The notes under the pieces are model-generated. The model had not been told where the DNA came from. It made no database searches and worked only from the letters and a program-made list of their open reading frames with translations. Of a stretch of 64,000 bases of DNA, positions 47,505-57,290 are shown in pieces (position 1 is the stretch's first letter; each line of letters opens with the position of its first letter). The stretch is from positions 1,612,001 to 1,676,000 of the forward strand of contig NZ_AP031322.1 of assembly GCF_041154675.1 (NCBI RefSeq), read 5' to 3'. Source of the stretch: Sulfurisphaera javensis. GTDB lineage: Archaea; Thermoproteota; Thermoprotei_A; Sulfolobales; Sulfolobaceae. A program made the translations under genes and the position numbers.

Positions 47505-47531
47505 ACCACAAAAAATCTAATCCTATGACTT

Positions 47532-48614
47532 TTAACTTTTTCTCATAGTTCTTGTAACTTCAGATAGGTCACTCTTCGTATCCCCAGTAAGTCTTCTAGT
47601 TTCCTCAATTAGATCTTCTCTCCTCGTCTGTTCAGCTGCAGCTCTTAACTCTTGTGCAATTGTAGTAACTTCTTTACTTCCACTAGCTAAAGCATTACTA
47701 TATTGCTTTAGTAAACTAAAGTATCTAACTTCAGAAATTATTCCTTGATTTACAGTTTGCATAACTTGTATCTCGCTAGCCCTTTGCAATATTAATTGTT
47801 CTTGTATAGGCACATTCATTCTTCTAACTGGGTCAAAATAACTACCAGTAAATAATAATTGAACTGGTTGATTCCCTGGTGGAATTGAACCAATTGCATA
47901 AATCGAAATTGTCCTATCAATTATAGGTAAGTTAACTGGGACTTCATAGTTTATTGATTCAAATCCAGGTGGCAGATTAAGAACAAAGTTGTATGCAGCA
48001 ACATCAGTTACTTTTTGTTGAGCAAATACTGAAGGAAGCTGTGTTGGATCTTCAATATGATAATAAACGCCAGATCCCTTATCAGATAATCTTTTTAATA
48101 TCACTTCATTGTAATCTCTCCCTATTCCTACTGAGATAATTTGAACATTTGGAGGAATTTGAATACTTTCGTAGTCTTTTACATTTCTCTTATCAGTAGG
48201 TTTTCCATCTGATAAGATAATCAATTTTACTGGTAATTGACTATAAGCTAACTGTTGCAAAATCTTAGTTATAGCTTTATGGAAATTTGTTGTATATCCT
48301 TTTTTAACATTCTGAAGGGCTATTGGATTACCAGAAGGTCCTTCATATACTTTCTCTAGATCATTAGAGAACAAGTAAATTGAAAGATAATTTCCCGGTG
48401 GAATTTCGTAAGATAGCTTGTTCGCTGAGGCAATAGCAATATTTAATTTATTGTCCTTTAGCATAGAAGGGCTATTATCTATTAATATTACATAGTGTAT
48501 ACCAGAAAATTGTGTAAAGGCCTCTGGGACAACTCTGATTATTAAACTTACTTGTGTTGGTCTTTCAAAACTGACAAAAGTGTGTGACGATCTTATTTTT
48601 AGACTTACTGTCAT
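47532..48614 (-). CDS. vWA-domain protein, paralogue of ArnB
   Basis: The N-terminal vWA domain has a MIDAS: DNSPSM (DxSxS) near residue 47, TTNF and LSDGKPTD. It matches ArnB over its whole length (both begin MT-(V/I)-S and have IPPGN after the MIDAS). The C-terminal 50 residues are rich in T-R-R/L patterns (QTRREDLIEETRRLTGDT, SEVTRTMRKS), like the ArnB tail, which is the part phosphorylated and bound by the ArnA FHA domain in Sulfolobus. It may compete with ArnB or act alongside it. It lies divergent to the NCS1 carrier; a copy of a 37-base element near arnA lies just upstream. Confidence 0.87.
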   Translation of the reverse strand: MTVSLKIRSSHTFVSFERPTQVSLIIRVVPEAFTQFSGIHYVILIDNSPSMLKDNKLNIAIASANKLSYEIPPGNYLSIYLFSNDLEKVYEGPSGNPIALQNVKKGYTTNFHKAITKILQQLAYSQLPVKLIILSDGKPTDKRNVKDYESIQIPPNVQIISVGIGRDYNEVILKRLSDKGSGVYYHIEDPTQLPSVFAQQKVTDVAAYNFVLNLPPGFESINYEVPVNLPIIDRTISIYAIGSIPPGNQPVQLLFTGSYFDPVRRMNVPIQEQLILQRASEIQVMQTVNQGIISEVRYFSLLKQYSNALASGSKEVTTIAQELRAAAEQTRREDLIEETRRLTGDTKSDLSEVTRTMRKS

Positions 48615-48632
48615 TTCTACTTAGAATATAAT

Positions 48633-48669
48633 GCAAGTAAAACTATATATGTTTTTATATGAAATATTA
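48633..48669 (+). repeat. Copy 1 of a 37-base promoter-like element
   Basis: This block matches 50514-50550 at 31 of 37 positions and in the same orientation. Shared cores are AGTAAAACTATATAT and TTTTATA. Copy 2 contains the probable TATA box of arnA. Copy 1 lies between the divergent vWA paralogue (start 48614) and the NCS1 carrier gene (start near 48795). It could serve as a forward promoter, as a site bound by a shared regulator, or as a leftover of duplication. Confidence 0.65.
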
Positions 48670-48794
48670 TAATTACACATACGTAATTTTAACGTAAAAT
48701 TTCTAGTTTTAACACAATATTATGGTTATGGTTGATGATTTTACTTTATTAGAAATTATTTGAGACAACTATTTTAGTTGGTTTAAAGTTTGCA

Positions 48795-50378
48795 TTGTCT
48801 GTGGAAGAAGCATATAAAAATGTAATATATTATCGAGAAAAAGGACAATTAGAACTGCTGAAAGTATATCCAGAAGAAAAATACCTATGGAACTCTGATA
48901 TCCATCCGACTCCAATTAAGAACAGAAACTGGGGAGCATTTACATATGCTATGATTTGGATTTCTATGGCTTTTATTGTACCCTCATGGACTTTAGCTAG
49001 TGTTGGCTTAGTTTTTGGCCTAAACGTAATACAGTCAATCTTTTTGGTCTTCCTGGGTAATGCTATAGTAATTATTCCAATGATTATACAATCCCACGGA
49101 GGTGCCAGATACGGTTTAGCTGAACCACAATTAACAAGAACTAGATGGGGAATTTACGGAGCTATTATTCCTAGCTTAATTAGAGCTATAATTGGGGCAG
49201 GTTGGTGGGGAATTGAATCTTATATTATTACTGAGGCAGCAATAGGAATTTATGTAATTCTTACTGGAAAGGTAAGTATTGTAGCTTATACAGCATCACA
49301 CTATTCAGACTATCCATTTATTTTAAGTAAAGATTTTCCTACAATATTCTGGTTAACATTTATATCTGTAATTGCATTACAACTGTTAGTCTTCTACTTA
49401 TCTCCAGTAAGAAAATCTCAGCCAATATTGAAGTGGTTGGCTAGAATTAGTGGACCGATTATTTTAGTAACTTATCTCGTTATATGGATATTCTTCATGA
49501 GCAAAGTAAACTGGAGCACAGATGTCTTTACTTTGTCTTCTAACTCTTCTCCTTCATTGCTTTCATCCTTAGCGTTTTTAAATGCAAACATCGCATTCTG
49601 GGCAACTATGGCGTTAACTATGCCGGACTATACTAGATTTGCAAAGAGCCAATTTTCACAAGCTTTAGGACAGATACCTATGCCATTTTACATGTTATTT
49701 GTAGCATTTATGGGAACAACAACTACCGCATCTTCTTTAAAACTTTATGGAGAAGCAATATGGGATCCTATCCTACTTATTACTCTCCATATAAATAACT
49801 TAATGGGTGTTGGATTACTTTTAGGAATAATTTTGGGAACTTTTCTAGTTAATGTATTTGCTAACGCAGTAGGTCCTGCCTATGATTTTGCAAATATTTT
49901 ACCAAAGTATCTGAATTGGTTTAGAGGTTCCATCATTTTGATAATCGTAGGATTAGCTATTGGAGCTTGGAGCTATTATGGAAATGCTTATTCGTATATT
50001 CAAAATTGGTTATTAACTTATGGAGGTCTTTTAGGAAGTATTGAAGGAATAATAATATTTGATTATGCTATAATAAGAAGATTTAAATTTGAGCTACCTG
50101 ATGTTTTCTTATCTCATGGAAGATTTAGATATTGGAAAGGAATAAATCCAGCTGCTCTAATAACATTTATAATAATTTCTGGAATAATATATCTACCATA
50201 TCCTGGAGAACAAATAGCATTAGATAATTCATGGATTCTTTCGTTCTTATTGTCTGGACTAATTTATATTCCGTTAATGATTTTCTGGGTTATACCTAAA
50301 TATCAACCATTCCTTAAGGGAAATATATTAAAAGGCTATATATCAGAAGAAGGAAAAAAGATTTTTGAGCAGAGCTGA
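48795..50378 (+). CDS. NCS1-family nucleobase/cation transporter
   Basis: The protein has about twelve hydrophobic segments and the NCS1 patterns: NRNWGAFTYAMIWISMAFIVPSW at the first helix, GARYGLAEPQLTRTRWGIYGA and AFWATMALTMPDYTRFAK. NCS1 carriers import purines, pyrimidines, hydantoins, thiamine or similar compounds with H+ or Na+. At 527 residues the size is normal. The TTG at 48795 and a GTG at 48801 are both possible starts. It is placed between the two vWA genes, which may be accidental. A hairpin followed by a pyrimidine-rich run ends the transcript. Confidence 0.9.
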   Translation: MSVEEAYKNVIYYREKGQLELLKVYPEEKYLWNSDIHPTPIKNRNWGAFTYAMIWISMAFIVPSWTLASVGLVFGLNVIQSIFLVFLGNAIVIIPMIIQSHGGARYGLAEPQLTRTRWGIYGAIIPSLIRAIIGAGWWGIESYIITEAAIGIYVILTGKVSIVAYTASHYSDYPFILSKDFPTIFWLTFISVIALQLLVFYLSPVRKSQPILKWLARISGPIILVTYLVIWIFFMSKVNWSTDVFTLSSNSSPSLLSSLAFLNANIAFWATMALTMPDYTRFAKSQFSQALGQIPMPFYMLFVAFMGTTTTASSLKLYGEAIWDPILLITLHINNLMGVGLLLGIILGTFLVNVFANAVGPAYDFANILPKYLNWFRGSIILIIVGLAIGAWSYYGNAYSYIQNWLLTYGGLLGSIEGIIIFDYAIIRRFKFELPDVFLSHGRFRYWKGINPAALITFIIISGIIYLPYPGEQIALDNSWILSFLLSGLIYIPLMIFWVIPKYQPFLKGNILKGYISEEGKKIFEQS

Positions 50379-50427
50379 TCGATTTTGAAAGGACATTCTC
50401 TTTTCTTTTTATGGTCATTATAAGATT

Positions 50428-50455
50428 AAAGATAGAAATCTTTATCTTTCTTCTT
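50428..50455 (+). terminator. Possible terminator of the NCS1 gene
   Basis: AAAGAT (50428-50433) and ATCTTT (50438-50443) form a six-pair hairpin with a four-base loop and are followed by a pyrimidine-rich stretch (TTTCTTCTT). Archaeal termination relies mainly on T-rich runs, so the hairpin may be secondary. Confidence 0.4.
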
Positions 50456-50513
50456 ATTAATGTAAACTATAATAAAACCTTCAAATTATAATAATACCAA
50501 GTCAAAATATTAC

Positions 50514-50550
50514 GCGAGTAAAACTATATATACTTTTATACAAAATACTT
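50514..50550 (+). promoter_or_regulatory. arnA promoter; copy 2 of the 37-base element
   Basis: The element holds a TATA-like box ACTTTTATAC at 50532-50541, about 20-26 bases before the ATG at 50556, in line with a leaderless arnA mRNA. The upstream part, AGTAAAACTATATAT, matches the copy at 48633-48669. The GCGAG just before it may be part of a regulator site. arnA and arnB are probably driven from here together. Confidence 0.6.
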
Positions 50551-50555
50551 TATAT

Positions 50556-51269
50556 ATGCCGTGGAAATGTCCGGTTTGTGGATATGAAAATGCTGATGAT
50601 GCAAACTTTTGTATTAGATGTGGAGCTCAAAAGCCAGTTGATCTTCAAAGTTCACAAACTCCCCCACCACCCCCTGTTACTATGAATCCAACACAATCTA
50701 CATCACCAGGTCAATCAGCACAAACTCCCCCGCCTCCACCACCAGTGACTGCAAATCCAACGCCTCCTTCTCCTGATCAGTCAGGTCAAGCACTACCTTC
50801 ACCACCAGTAACAATAACTCCACAAGATCAATCAGCACAACAAGCACCACCTCCTGTTACTTCAAACACACCTCCACCAGTAACTACAACACCAGCTCAA
50901 CAAGTAGTTACAGCACCACCAGTAACTCAACCTCCTTTAACTCAAAAATTCTACTTACTCTTTATTCAAACGCCATATGCTGGTCTAATTAATCAAAAAG
51001 TACCTCTAAACTTAGACATCTTTCCATCAATTTCAATTGGAAGAAGCCCAGAAAATGTTATTATAGTTCCAGATCCGGAAGTTTCAAGAAGACATGCAGT
51101 CATTACATTAGAGGGAGGAGAATTATATATTGAAGATCTTAACAGTACTAATGGGACTTATATTTATGATGGAAAATTATTCCAACCAGTTAAGGGTAAA
51201 CAGAAAATCTCTCCTAATACAATAATAAAACTCGGAAATCAGACCATAGTTAAAATTGTCGCAGAGTAA
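50556..51269 (+). CDS. arnA: Zinc-ribbon/FHA protein ArnA, repressor of the archaellum
   Basis: The N-terminus is a zinc ribbon with C5, C8, C19 and C22 (CPVCGY and FCIRCGA). Residues 30-125 are a low-complexity linker rich in Pro, Thr, Gln and repeated PPPVT. The FHA domain covers 150-235, with the phospho-threonine-binding residues R163 (GRSPEN), S177 and H180 (SRRHAV) and N199 (NSTNGT). In Sulfolobus ArnA binds phosphorylated ArnB and together they repress archaellum genes; kinases such as ArnC and ArnD control this. The gene order zinc-ribbon/FHA then vWA is diagnostic. I remember ST0829 as the S. tokodaii homologue. arnB follows within 13 bases. Confidence 0.92.
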   Translation: MPWKCPVCGYENADDANFCIRCGAQKPVDLQSSQTPPPPPVTMNPTQSTSPGQSAQTPPPPPPVTANPTPPSPDQSGQALPSPPVTITPQDQSAQQAPPPVTSNTPPPVTTTPAQQVVTAPPVTQPPLTQKFYLLFIQTPYAGLINQKVPLNLDIFPSISIGRSPENVIIVPDPEVSRRHAVITLEGGELYIEDLNSTNGTYIYDGKLFQPVKGKQKISPNTIIKLGNQTIVKIVAE

Positions 51270-51282
51270 GTAGGTGATTTTT

Positions 51283-52422
51283 TTGACCATCTCTGCAAGG
51301 CTAGAATTTAGTCATAAGTATTCCTTTAATTCTCCAATTAGAGGAGTCTTTAGATTAATAATTGTTCCTGAAAAAGTATCTGTAGCAACTGGTTTTCATT
51401 ACATAATTTTACTTGATACATCTGGTTCTATGTCTGGGATAAAAATTGAAACAGCAAAAAAAGGAGCAATTGAATTATTAAATAAAATACCACCAGGGAA
51501 TAAGATTACATTTATTACTTTCTCTTCAAATGTAAATACTTTAATTCAATTCGCAGACAATTCTAGTTCAATTATTGAAAGAATATATGGTATTTCTGCT
51601 CAAGGAAATACAGTTTTATATTCAGCATTATCAACAGCTATACAAATTGCTAGAAGATATGAAATGCCAGGATATATTGTTTTGTTAACTGATGGTAATC
51701 CTACAGACGTAACTGATATTACAGCTTATGAGAATTTACAAATTCCAGATGGATTTAAAGTGATCTCCTTTGGAATTGGTGATGATTACAATGAACAACT
51801 CTTGAAAATATTAGCTGATAAAAGTGGTGGAGTTCTAAATCATATACAAGATCCAATGGAAATTGCTAATTCTCTTCCTCAAGCAGCAGTAACTCAGGTG
51901 GGTGCAAAGAACGTTATAGTAGAAATCGAAGCACCATCACAAGTGAAATTATTAAACTATTCTGGTCCACCAGTAAAATTAGGTGCAATAGAAGGAGTAG
52001 TAAGAATTTACGGTGAAACCTCTATTTCACCAAATTATAGTGGAAATGTCTTAAATGTTAGGATAAGTTATAACGATCCAGCAACTAATAGGCAAGAAGT
52101 TCTCACACTACAAGCTCAAGTTTCTCCAGCAAGTGATTCTCAAATGTTCTTAAGTGGTATAAATAATGATGTTTTGGGAGAATATCAGTACTACGAGTTA
52201 ATGAATAAGCTTGTTGCACAAGTAAATTCAAATAACTTAACAGAGGCAACAAGGACATTAAACCAAATGACACAGTTAGCACAACAGACAAGAAGAATTG
52301 AACTAATGGAAACAACAAGAAGATTACAACAAAGTATTGAAACAACAAAGAGGCTAGGAAACGTGGAACAGACAAGAAAGTTAATTACAAGTGAGGCAAC
52401 TAAGAAATTAAGGTCATCATAA
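51283..52422 (+). CDS. arnB: vWA-domain protein ArnB
   Basis: The vWA domain has an intact MIDAS: LLDTSGSMSG (DxSGS), GNTVLYS and LTDGNPTD. The C-terminal 60 residues are highly Thr/Arg/Gln-rich with TTRRLQQS, TTKRLGN, TRKLIT and ATKKLRSS, the candidate phosphosites for the ArnA FHA domain. ArnB with ArnA represses the archaellum in Sulfolobus. A GTG at 51274 is in frame, but it lies inside the ribosome binding site AGGTGAT (51272-51278). The TTG at 51283 gives MTISARLEF, matching the paralogue's MTVSLKIRS, so I place the start there. A paralogue is at 47532-48614. Confidence 0.92.
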   Translation: MTISARLEFSHKYSFNSPIRGVFRLIIVPEKVSVATGFHYIILLDTSGSMSGIKIETAKKGAIELLNKIPPGNKITFITFSSNVNTLIQFADNSSSIIERIYGISAQGNTVLYSALSTAIQIARRYEMPGYIVLLTDGNPTDVTDITAYENLQIPDGFKVISFGIGDDYNEQLLKILADKSGGVLNHIQDPMEIANSLPQAAVTQVGAKNVIVEIEAPSQVKLLNYSGPPVKLGAIEGVVRIYGETSISPNYSGNVLNVRISYNDPATNRQEVLTLQAQVSPASDSQMFLSGINNDVLGEYQYYELMNKLVAQVNSNNLTEATRTLNQMTQLAQQTRRIELMETTRRLQQSIETTKRLGNVEQTRKLITSEATKKLRSS

Positions 52423-52519
52423 TTTTTATTTTTATATAGAATAGAAAGAAAAAATACCCTTTATAAGTATTAAGTAAAAATTTTTAAACTAAGAATGAGT
52501 ATATTATCTGGAATTGGAA

Positions 52520-52693
52520 ATGCCAGTCGAAGATATTGTTAAAGTATCGAGAAATTTCCAAGTGACTATACCAGCTAGAATAAGACAAAAGGTTAAGGTT
52601 AGAGAAGGGGATTTAGTAAGAGTTATTTATGATGAGAACGAGAATGTTGTTAAAATTATTCCTATAAGCAGAGAAGAATTAGAAAAGCTTTAA
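52520..52693 (+). CDS. AbrB/SpoVT-type small DNA-binding protein, 57 aa
   Basis: The translated frame starts [20 protein letters not shown] and continues with [19 protein letters not shown], the classic swapped-hairpin AbrB pattern (VTIPxxIR...V.EGD.V). Its end, [13 protein letters not shown], is a short helix. Proteins of this size are antitoxins or transcription regulators in archaea. No toxin gene (PIN or similar) is adjacent: downstream is the convergent FAU-1 gene, with which it shares 4 bases, and upstream is arnB after 97 bases. A TATA-like box at 52481-52489 lies about 34 bases before the ATG. Confidence 0.85.
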   Translation: MPVEDIVKVSRNFQVTIPARIRQKVKVREGDLVRVIYDENENVVKIIPISREELEKL

Positions 52694-53928
52694 AGAATCT
52701 TTTTAACTTCTTCCACTACGTTAAGTATTTTTTTATACATCACCTCTCCTATTACCTCTTTATTTTTCTCTAACTCACCTATATCAATTACTTTTATTTC
52801 ATTTCCTACTTTCACAACATCTACCTCAAGATCTAAATATCTAATTATGCCTTTTAGAATCTCTGGAGGAGTAGAAATATTAACATAAACTCCTTTTAAT
52901 TTCCCATCTTTATTATAATAGCTATGGAGTTGATACCATTTTCTTGAGTCGAATTCTACGATATCATAATCTCCTTCTTCTTTAGGAACATTAAGACCAT
53001 CATACATACCTTCTTTTTCAAAAGTTCTTATTAATCTAATTATGTAATAGTCAGAGTTTATCTCTTTATAAATCACCTTGCCTTCTCTTAAATAAAATCT
53101 TTTACCGCTAGGCTTTATATGTTCAATTTTCATATAATCCTCTACTAATTTGTTAAGTAAGTCTTCACTTTTACCAGAGGTCTCTTCAGTCATATCAACC
53201 TCATTGGAGAAGGACATTTTCAGCATATGATGATATTTTATAGTATTAGGTAAAACTTTTCTCCTTATTTCATCTAACATTAATTTATCTTCTAGTGAAA
53301 GTGTAATTTTAATGAAATCTTCTCCTTGACCCCTAAAATCTTCATTATCATATCTTAAAGACAATTTCTCTAATTCTTCCCTTAATACAGAATTAGTTAC
53401 AAAAGAAGCGTTACTTCTCCATTTCACGTTATATCCTTTCTTATTAAATGGAATGCTAATAGAAAGGAGTCTTGCTTTCTCCTCTTTATCTTTAATATGT
53501 TCCGAAAAGAACGTTTTACCTTCTCCCCGCCAAAGCATGGCATAATTTCCTACAGCTCTTGGTGGAGAGAGGATAATTTTTCCCTCAGAAGGAGGTTTAA
53601 TAACTAATCCTTTACTTATACAAGGCTCGACTTCATAACCCATGTATTTGCATTCATTTGTCTCTATAACTGAATAAAGCTTAACTGGGGATTTCCATAC
53701 GAAAGAATAATTAAAGATTTTTCTGAAGAAGGAGTATAGATCCTTTCCAATACTTATTATTTCTCCCTTATCATTTCCATCTTTTACAGTTACATCTGCT
53801 GGTTCTAATTTAATCTCTAATGAAAAACGTTCAGAAATTTGAGGTGTTGATTGAACAATCTCAAAGCCATTATCTAAAAATAACTTTGTTAATGCTGTAG
53901 CGTAAATTCCTCTAATTCTAACCTTCAT
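52690..53928 (-). CDS. fau-1: Probable ribonuclease FAU-1 (RNA-binding AU-1, DUF402)
   Basis: The N-terminal part starts [21 protein letters not shown] and includes an S1-like region (residues 35-60 [25 protein letters not shown]) and the FAU-1/RNase E/G-like segment [15 protein letters not shown] with [15 protein letters not shown]. The C-terminal domain is DUF402: [24 protein letters not shown]-1 proteins bind AU-rich RNA and are proposed to process rRNA. Length, 412 residues, is normal. It is downstream of aconitase and overlaps its end by 11 bases. Confidence 0.9.
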   Translation of the reverse strand: MKVRIRGIYATALTKLFLDNGFEIVQSTPQISERFSLEIKLEPADVTVKDGNDKGEIISIGKDLYSFFRKIFNYSFVWKSPVKLYSVIETNECKYMGYEVEPCISKGLVIKPPSEGKIILSPPRAVGNYAMLWRGEGKTFFSEHIKDKEEKARLLSISIPFNKKGYNVKWRSNASFVTNSVLREELEKLSLRYDNEDFRGQGEDFIKITLSLEDKLMLDEIRRKVLPNTIKYHHMLKMSFSNEVDMTEETSGKSEDLLNKLVEDYMKIEHIKPSGKRFYLREGKVIYKEINSDYYIIRLIRTFEKEGMYDGLNVPKEEGDYDIVEFDSRKWYQLHSYYNKDGKLKGVYVNISTPPEILKGIIRYLDLEVDVVKVGNEIKVIDIGELEKNKEVIGEVMYKKILNVVEEVKKIL

Positions 53929-56470
53929 ATATTAATTTATTAAAAACATATTTTAAAACCCCACCCTCACGTACATATTCTAACTCAACATTAGTGTCAA
54001 CCCTAACTAAACCTTCAGTAGTTATTACTTTACCATCAGATGACTTGAACTCAATTTTAACTTTTTTCCTTGGTGTTAAATCCTTAAGACCGTAAATTGA
54101 TACTGTCTCATCTCCTTTAATTCCTAGTCCCCTCCAATCAGGTATTTGAATTGGTAAAACTCCCATAGCTACAAGGTTACTTCTATGAATCCTTTCGAAA
54201 CTTTCAGCTAGCACTGCTTTAACACCCAATAATGCAGTAACTTTAGCCGCCCAATCCCTTGAACTACCAGAACCATACTGTTTACCTGCTACAATTACTA
54301 AAGGCACTCCTTCCTTCTTGTAAAGTTCTGATGCTTCATAAACACTCATAATTTTTCCATCTGGAAAATGTTTTGTTATACCCCCTTCTTTATCCACTAA
54401 AAGGTTCTTTAATTTGGGATTTGCAAAACCTCCTCTAATCATAACTTCATGGTTTCCTCTCCTCGCTCCATAGGTATTTAACTCTTTTACACCTAATTGC
54501 TTTAAATATTGTCCAGCTACAGAATCTGGCAATATTGGACCGGCAGGGGAAATATGATCAGTAGTTATTTTATCTCCTAAAAGGAGGAGAATTCTTGCTT
54601 CCTTTATATCATCTAAAGACTGACTTGGCAAAGTAAACCATGGCGGTTCTTTAATGTAGGTCGATGAAGGATCCCAATTATACGTTTCGCTTTCAGTTAC
54701 CTTAAGCGACTTCCAGTTCTCATCTCCTTCATAAATCTTAGAGTATTTTTGCCTATAGATTTCTGGATTTAAAGAGAGGCTCATGTACTGTTTTATTTCC
54801 TCTAATGAAGGCCAAATATCTTTAAGGTAAACTGGATTATCATTAGGGTCATAACCAATTGGTTCATTCTCAAAATCAATGTCTATTCTACCAGCTAAAG
54901 CATAAGCTACGACTAATATTGGGGAAGCTAAGTATACTCCCTTTAACAAGGGGTTAACTCTTCCTTCAAAATTCCTATTCCCACTAATAACTCCATAAAC
55001 TTCTAAATTGTTTTGCTTAATATCTTCCTCAACTGCTTTAGGTAAAGGTCCTGCATTGCCGATGCATGTTGTACAACCTAATCCAACTATGTGAAAACCT
55101 AGGGCTTCTAAATAAGGAAGTAAACCAGATTCTTTCAGATACTCTACAACAACTGGTGATCCAGGAGCTGTACTAGTTTTTACATAAGGTTTTACTCTTA
55201 ACCCATGCTCAACAGCTTTTTTAGCTAAAATCCCCGCTCCTAACATTACGGTAGGGTTAGAAGTATTAGTACAACTAGTTATAGCTGTTAATACTACATC
55301 ATTGTCACTAACAATTTTACCCTTCTTTTTCTCTTTCTTTTCGTTTTTCTTTTTCATTTCTCTTAAAGGTACTCTCTCATCGGGATTCCTCGGACCAGCA
55401 AGTGAAGGTTCAATTTTAGATAAGTCTATTTCGACTACGTCAGTGTAATTTGGTACTTCTGAGTAAAATAATCCTTGAGCTTTAGCGTAAATCTCAACTA
55501 TTTTATAATCTCTTCCAGTTCCAGCCAAATAGTTCAACGTTTGAGAATCAATTGGGAAATAGCCAACAGTAGCACCATACTCTGGAGCCATGTTAGCTAT
55601 TGTTGCTCTATCTGGCACGGAAAGTTTAGATAAAGAGGGACCAAAGAACTCTACGAATTTACCTACAACTCCTTTTTTCCTTAAGACCTCAGTTATATAT
55701 AAAACCACGTCAGTAGGAGTTACACCTTCATTGATATCCCCTACAAGTTTAACTCCGACTACCTCCGGAACAGTCATTGTATATGGTTCTCCCAATAGGA
55801 CGGCCTCAGCTTCTAACCCGCCTACACCCCATGAGAGAACACTAACTCCATTATCCATAGTTGTATGAGAATCAGTTCCAATAACTATCTCTGGAAATGC
55901 TGTTTGAACTCCTTTAACTTCTCTAACATCAACAACTTTACTCAAATACTCAAGGTTAATTTGATGAATTATCCCATTTCCAGGGGGAATCACTCTAAAA
56001 TTGCGAAAGCTTAATTGAGCCCACTTTAAGAACTTGTATCTTTCTTCGTTTCTTTCAAATTCTTTCTTCATATTCCATAAAAGAGAATAAGAAGTACCGT
56101 AGTAATCAACTTGAATAGAGTGATCAATTATCAAATCAGCAGGTACAACTGGATTCACAACCCTGGGATCTTTTCCTCTCCTCTTCATTTCATCTCTCAT
56201 TCCAGCTAGATCAACTAGAAGAGGCACTCCAGTGTAATCTTGCATTACAACCCTTGTCGGTAGAAATGAAAACTCTTTACCAACTTGCCATTTTAATATT
56301 GCTTCCAAATCTTCGTCTGTAATTTTCTTACCATCATAATTTCTTATTACATTTTCTATAAGGACTCTTAAAGAATAAGGATATTTATTTATATTTATTC
56401 CATATTGTTCTAGTTGATTTAAAGGGTAATAGTGAATATTTCCTTCAAGTTTAGAAATCTGGAATTCCAT
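53918..56470 (-). CDS. acnA: Aconitate hydratase (AcnA-type)
   Basis: This is a full-length (about 850 residues) IRP1/AcnA-type aconitase: [17 protein letters not shown], the cluster-binding cysteine in [10 protein letters not shown] and the pair in [14 protein letters not shown], and the C-terminal swivel domain with [12 protein letters not shown] and [13 protein letters not shown]. It interconverts citrate and isocitrate in the TCA cycle. The ATG at 56485 is in frame, but M at 56470 starts the usual [10 protein letters not shown] and has a TATA-like box at about 26 bases upstream. It has no gene upstream on the same strand and overlaps fau-1. Confidence 0.95.
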   Translation of the reverse strand: MEFQISKLEGNIHYYPLNQLEQYGININKYPYSLRVLIENVIRNYDGKKITDEDLEAILKWQVGKEFSFLPTRVVMQDYTGVPLLVDLAGMRDEMKRRGKDPRVVNPVVPADLIIDHSIQVDYYGTSYSLLWNMKKEFERNEERYKFLKWAQLSFRNFRVIPPGNGIIHQINLEYLSKVVDVREVKGVQTAFPEIVIGTDSHTTMDNGVSVLSWGVGGLEAEAVLLGEPYTMTVPEVVGVKLVGDINEGVTPTDVVLYITEVLRKKGVVGKFVEFFGPSLSKLSVPDRATIANMAPEYGATVGYFPIDSQTLNYLAGTGRDYKIVEIYAKAQGLFYSEVPNYTDVVEIDLSKIEPSLAGPRNPDERVPLREMKKKNEKKEKKKGKIVSDNDVVLTAITSCTNTSNPTVMLGAGILAKKAVEHGLRVKPYVKTSTAPGSPVVVEYLKESGLLPYLEALGFHIVGLGCTTCIGNAGPLPKAVEEDIKQNNLEVYGVISGNRNFEGRVNPLLKGVYLASPILVVAYALAGRIDIDFENEPIGYDPNDNPVYLKDIWPSLEEIKQYMSLSLNPEIYRQKYSKIYEGDENWKSLKVTESETYNWDPSSTYIKEPPWFTLPSQSLDDIKEARILLLLGDKITTDHISPAGPILPDSVAGQYLKQLGVKELNTYGARRGNHEVMIRGGFANPKLKNLLVDKEGGITKHFPDGKIMSVYEASELYKKEGVPLVIVAGKQYGSGSSRDWAAKVTALLGVKAVLAESFERIHRSNLVAMGVLPIQIPDWRGLGIKGDETVSIYGLKDLTPRKKVKIEFKSSDGKVITTEGLVRVDTNVELEYVREGGVLKYVFNKLIYEG

Positions 56471-56519
56471 GATTTTTATTACCACTTAAAGCTAAAAAGT
56501 ACAGTTATTAAATATTTAT

Positions 56520-57254
56520 GTGAGTGAAAATTTAAAAGGACTTTGCAAAAGAGCGAGCTATATTGGCTTCTTTGGCTCTTATGCTAGAAAAAGTGATTAT
56601 ATTGAAGGACTCTCTGATATAAATGTAATTGCTATAAGTGAAGATAAAAGCCTATTACTAGAATTAGCCTCTGAGGGATATTCTCCTATAGTTCTAAGTA
56701 AAGAGCAACTCAGAAAGCTATGTGATTCTGGAGATCCTTTATGCCTTTATGTAACTCAATCAGAATCAGTATGTGGTGAATTCCCTTCTGAAATTAAATT
56801 TGTAAAGACTGATTATACTTGTGAAAGGCTGAAAAAGTCTATTCTTTCTCTCTATATTATCTCATTGTTGGCTTTTTTCAGGGAGGATGAAAGAAGTAGT
56901 CTCGAAAATTCTTTCAGAACTTTAAGGACTTTAATACAATGGAGAGCTTGCATAGAAAACAAACCAATTCCTTTATCAATTGAAGAAACTGAAAGGACAT
57001 GCGAAACTTTAGGACTTAAGTTTTGTCAAACTATGAAGGACTTAGTGTTAATTAGAAGAATGAGGGCACCATTAACTTTATGGAGCTTAGATAAAGTTGC
57101 TGAAGCTATAATGGATTTTATGAAAGTGGTTAAGGCATCAAAAATTTATGAAGAGACAAAAGGTGATGTATTTAAAATTGAACCAGTTGAAAGTGGATTC
57201 GTTGTAGAAAAAACCAACAAAGACAAGGTTCTTATTCCTTTCTCTTCTCTTTAA
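56520..57254 (+). CDS. Minimal nucleotidyltransferase-like protein with altered active site
   Basis: Residues 15-45 match the minimal nucleotidyltransferase core: IGFFGSYARKSDYIEGLSDINVIAISED (GS...D-x-D). The second acidic residue is replaced, giving SDIN instead of SDID, so metal binding is probably impaired. The rest is a helical domain of about 170 residues with several cysteines (residues 9, 67, 74, 83, 98 and later); some may bind zinc. It may be a pseudo-nucleotidyltransferase with a regulatory role. The GTG start lies between divergent aconitase and a DUF2258-like gene on the same strand. Confidence 0.65.
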   Translation: MSENLKGLCKRASYIGFFGSYARKSDYIEGLSDINVIAISEDKSLLLELASEGYSPIVLSKEQLRKLCDSGDPLCLYVTQSESVCGEFPSEIKFVKTDYTCERLKKSILSLYIISLLAFFREDERSSLENSFRTLRTLIQWRACIENKPIPLSIEETERTCETLGLKFCQTMKDLVLIRRMRAPLTLWSLDKVAEAIMDFMKVVKASKIYEETKGDVFKIEPVESGFVVEKTNKDKVLIPFSSL

Positions 57255-57290
57255 CGAAATATTTTAATTTTATAATTGAGATATATAATT

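Noticed and set aside
51274-51282. GTG at 51274 as the arnB start
   Set aside because: It lies within the ribosome binding site AGGTGAT; the TTG at 51283 gives the N-terminus shared with the paralogue.
52520-52693. Toxin-antitoxin pair with the AbrB-type protein
   Set aside because: No PIN-domain or other small toxin gene is adjacent on either side.
55590-55868. Forward frame inside aconitase
   Set aside because: It is antisense to strongly conserved aconitase sequence.
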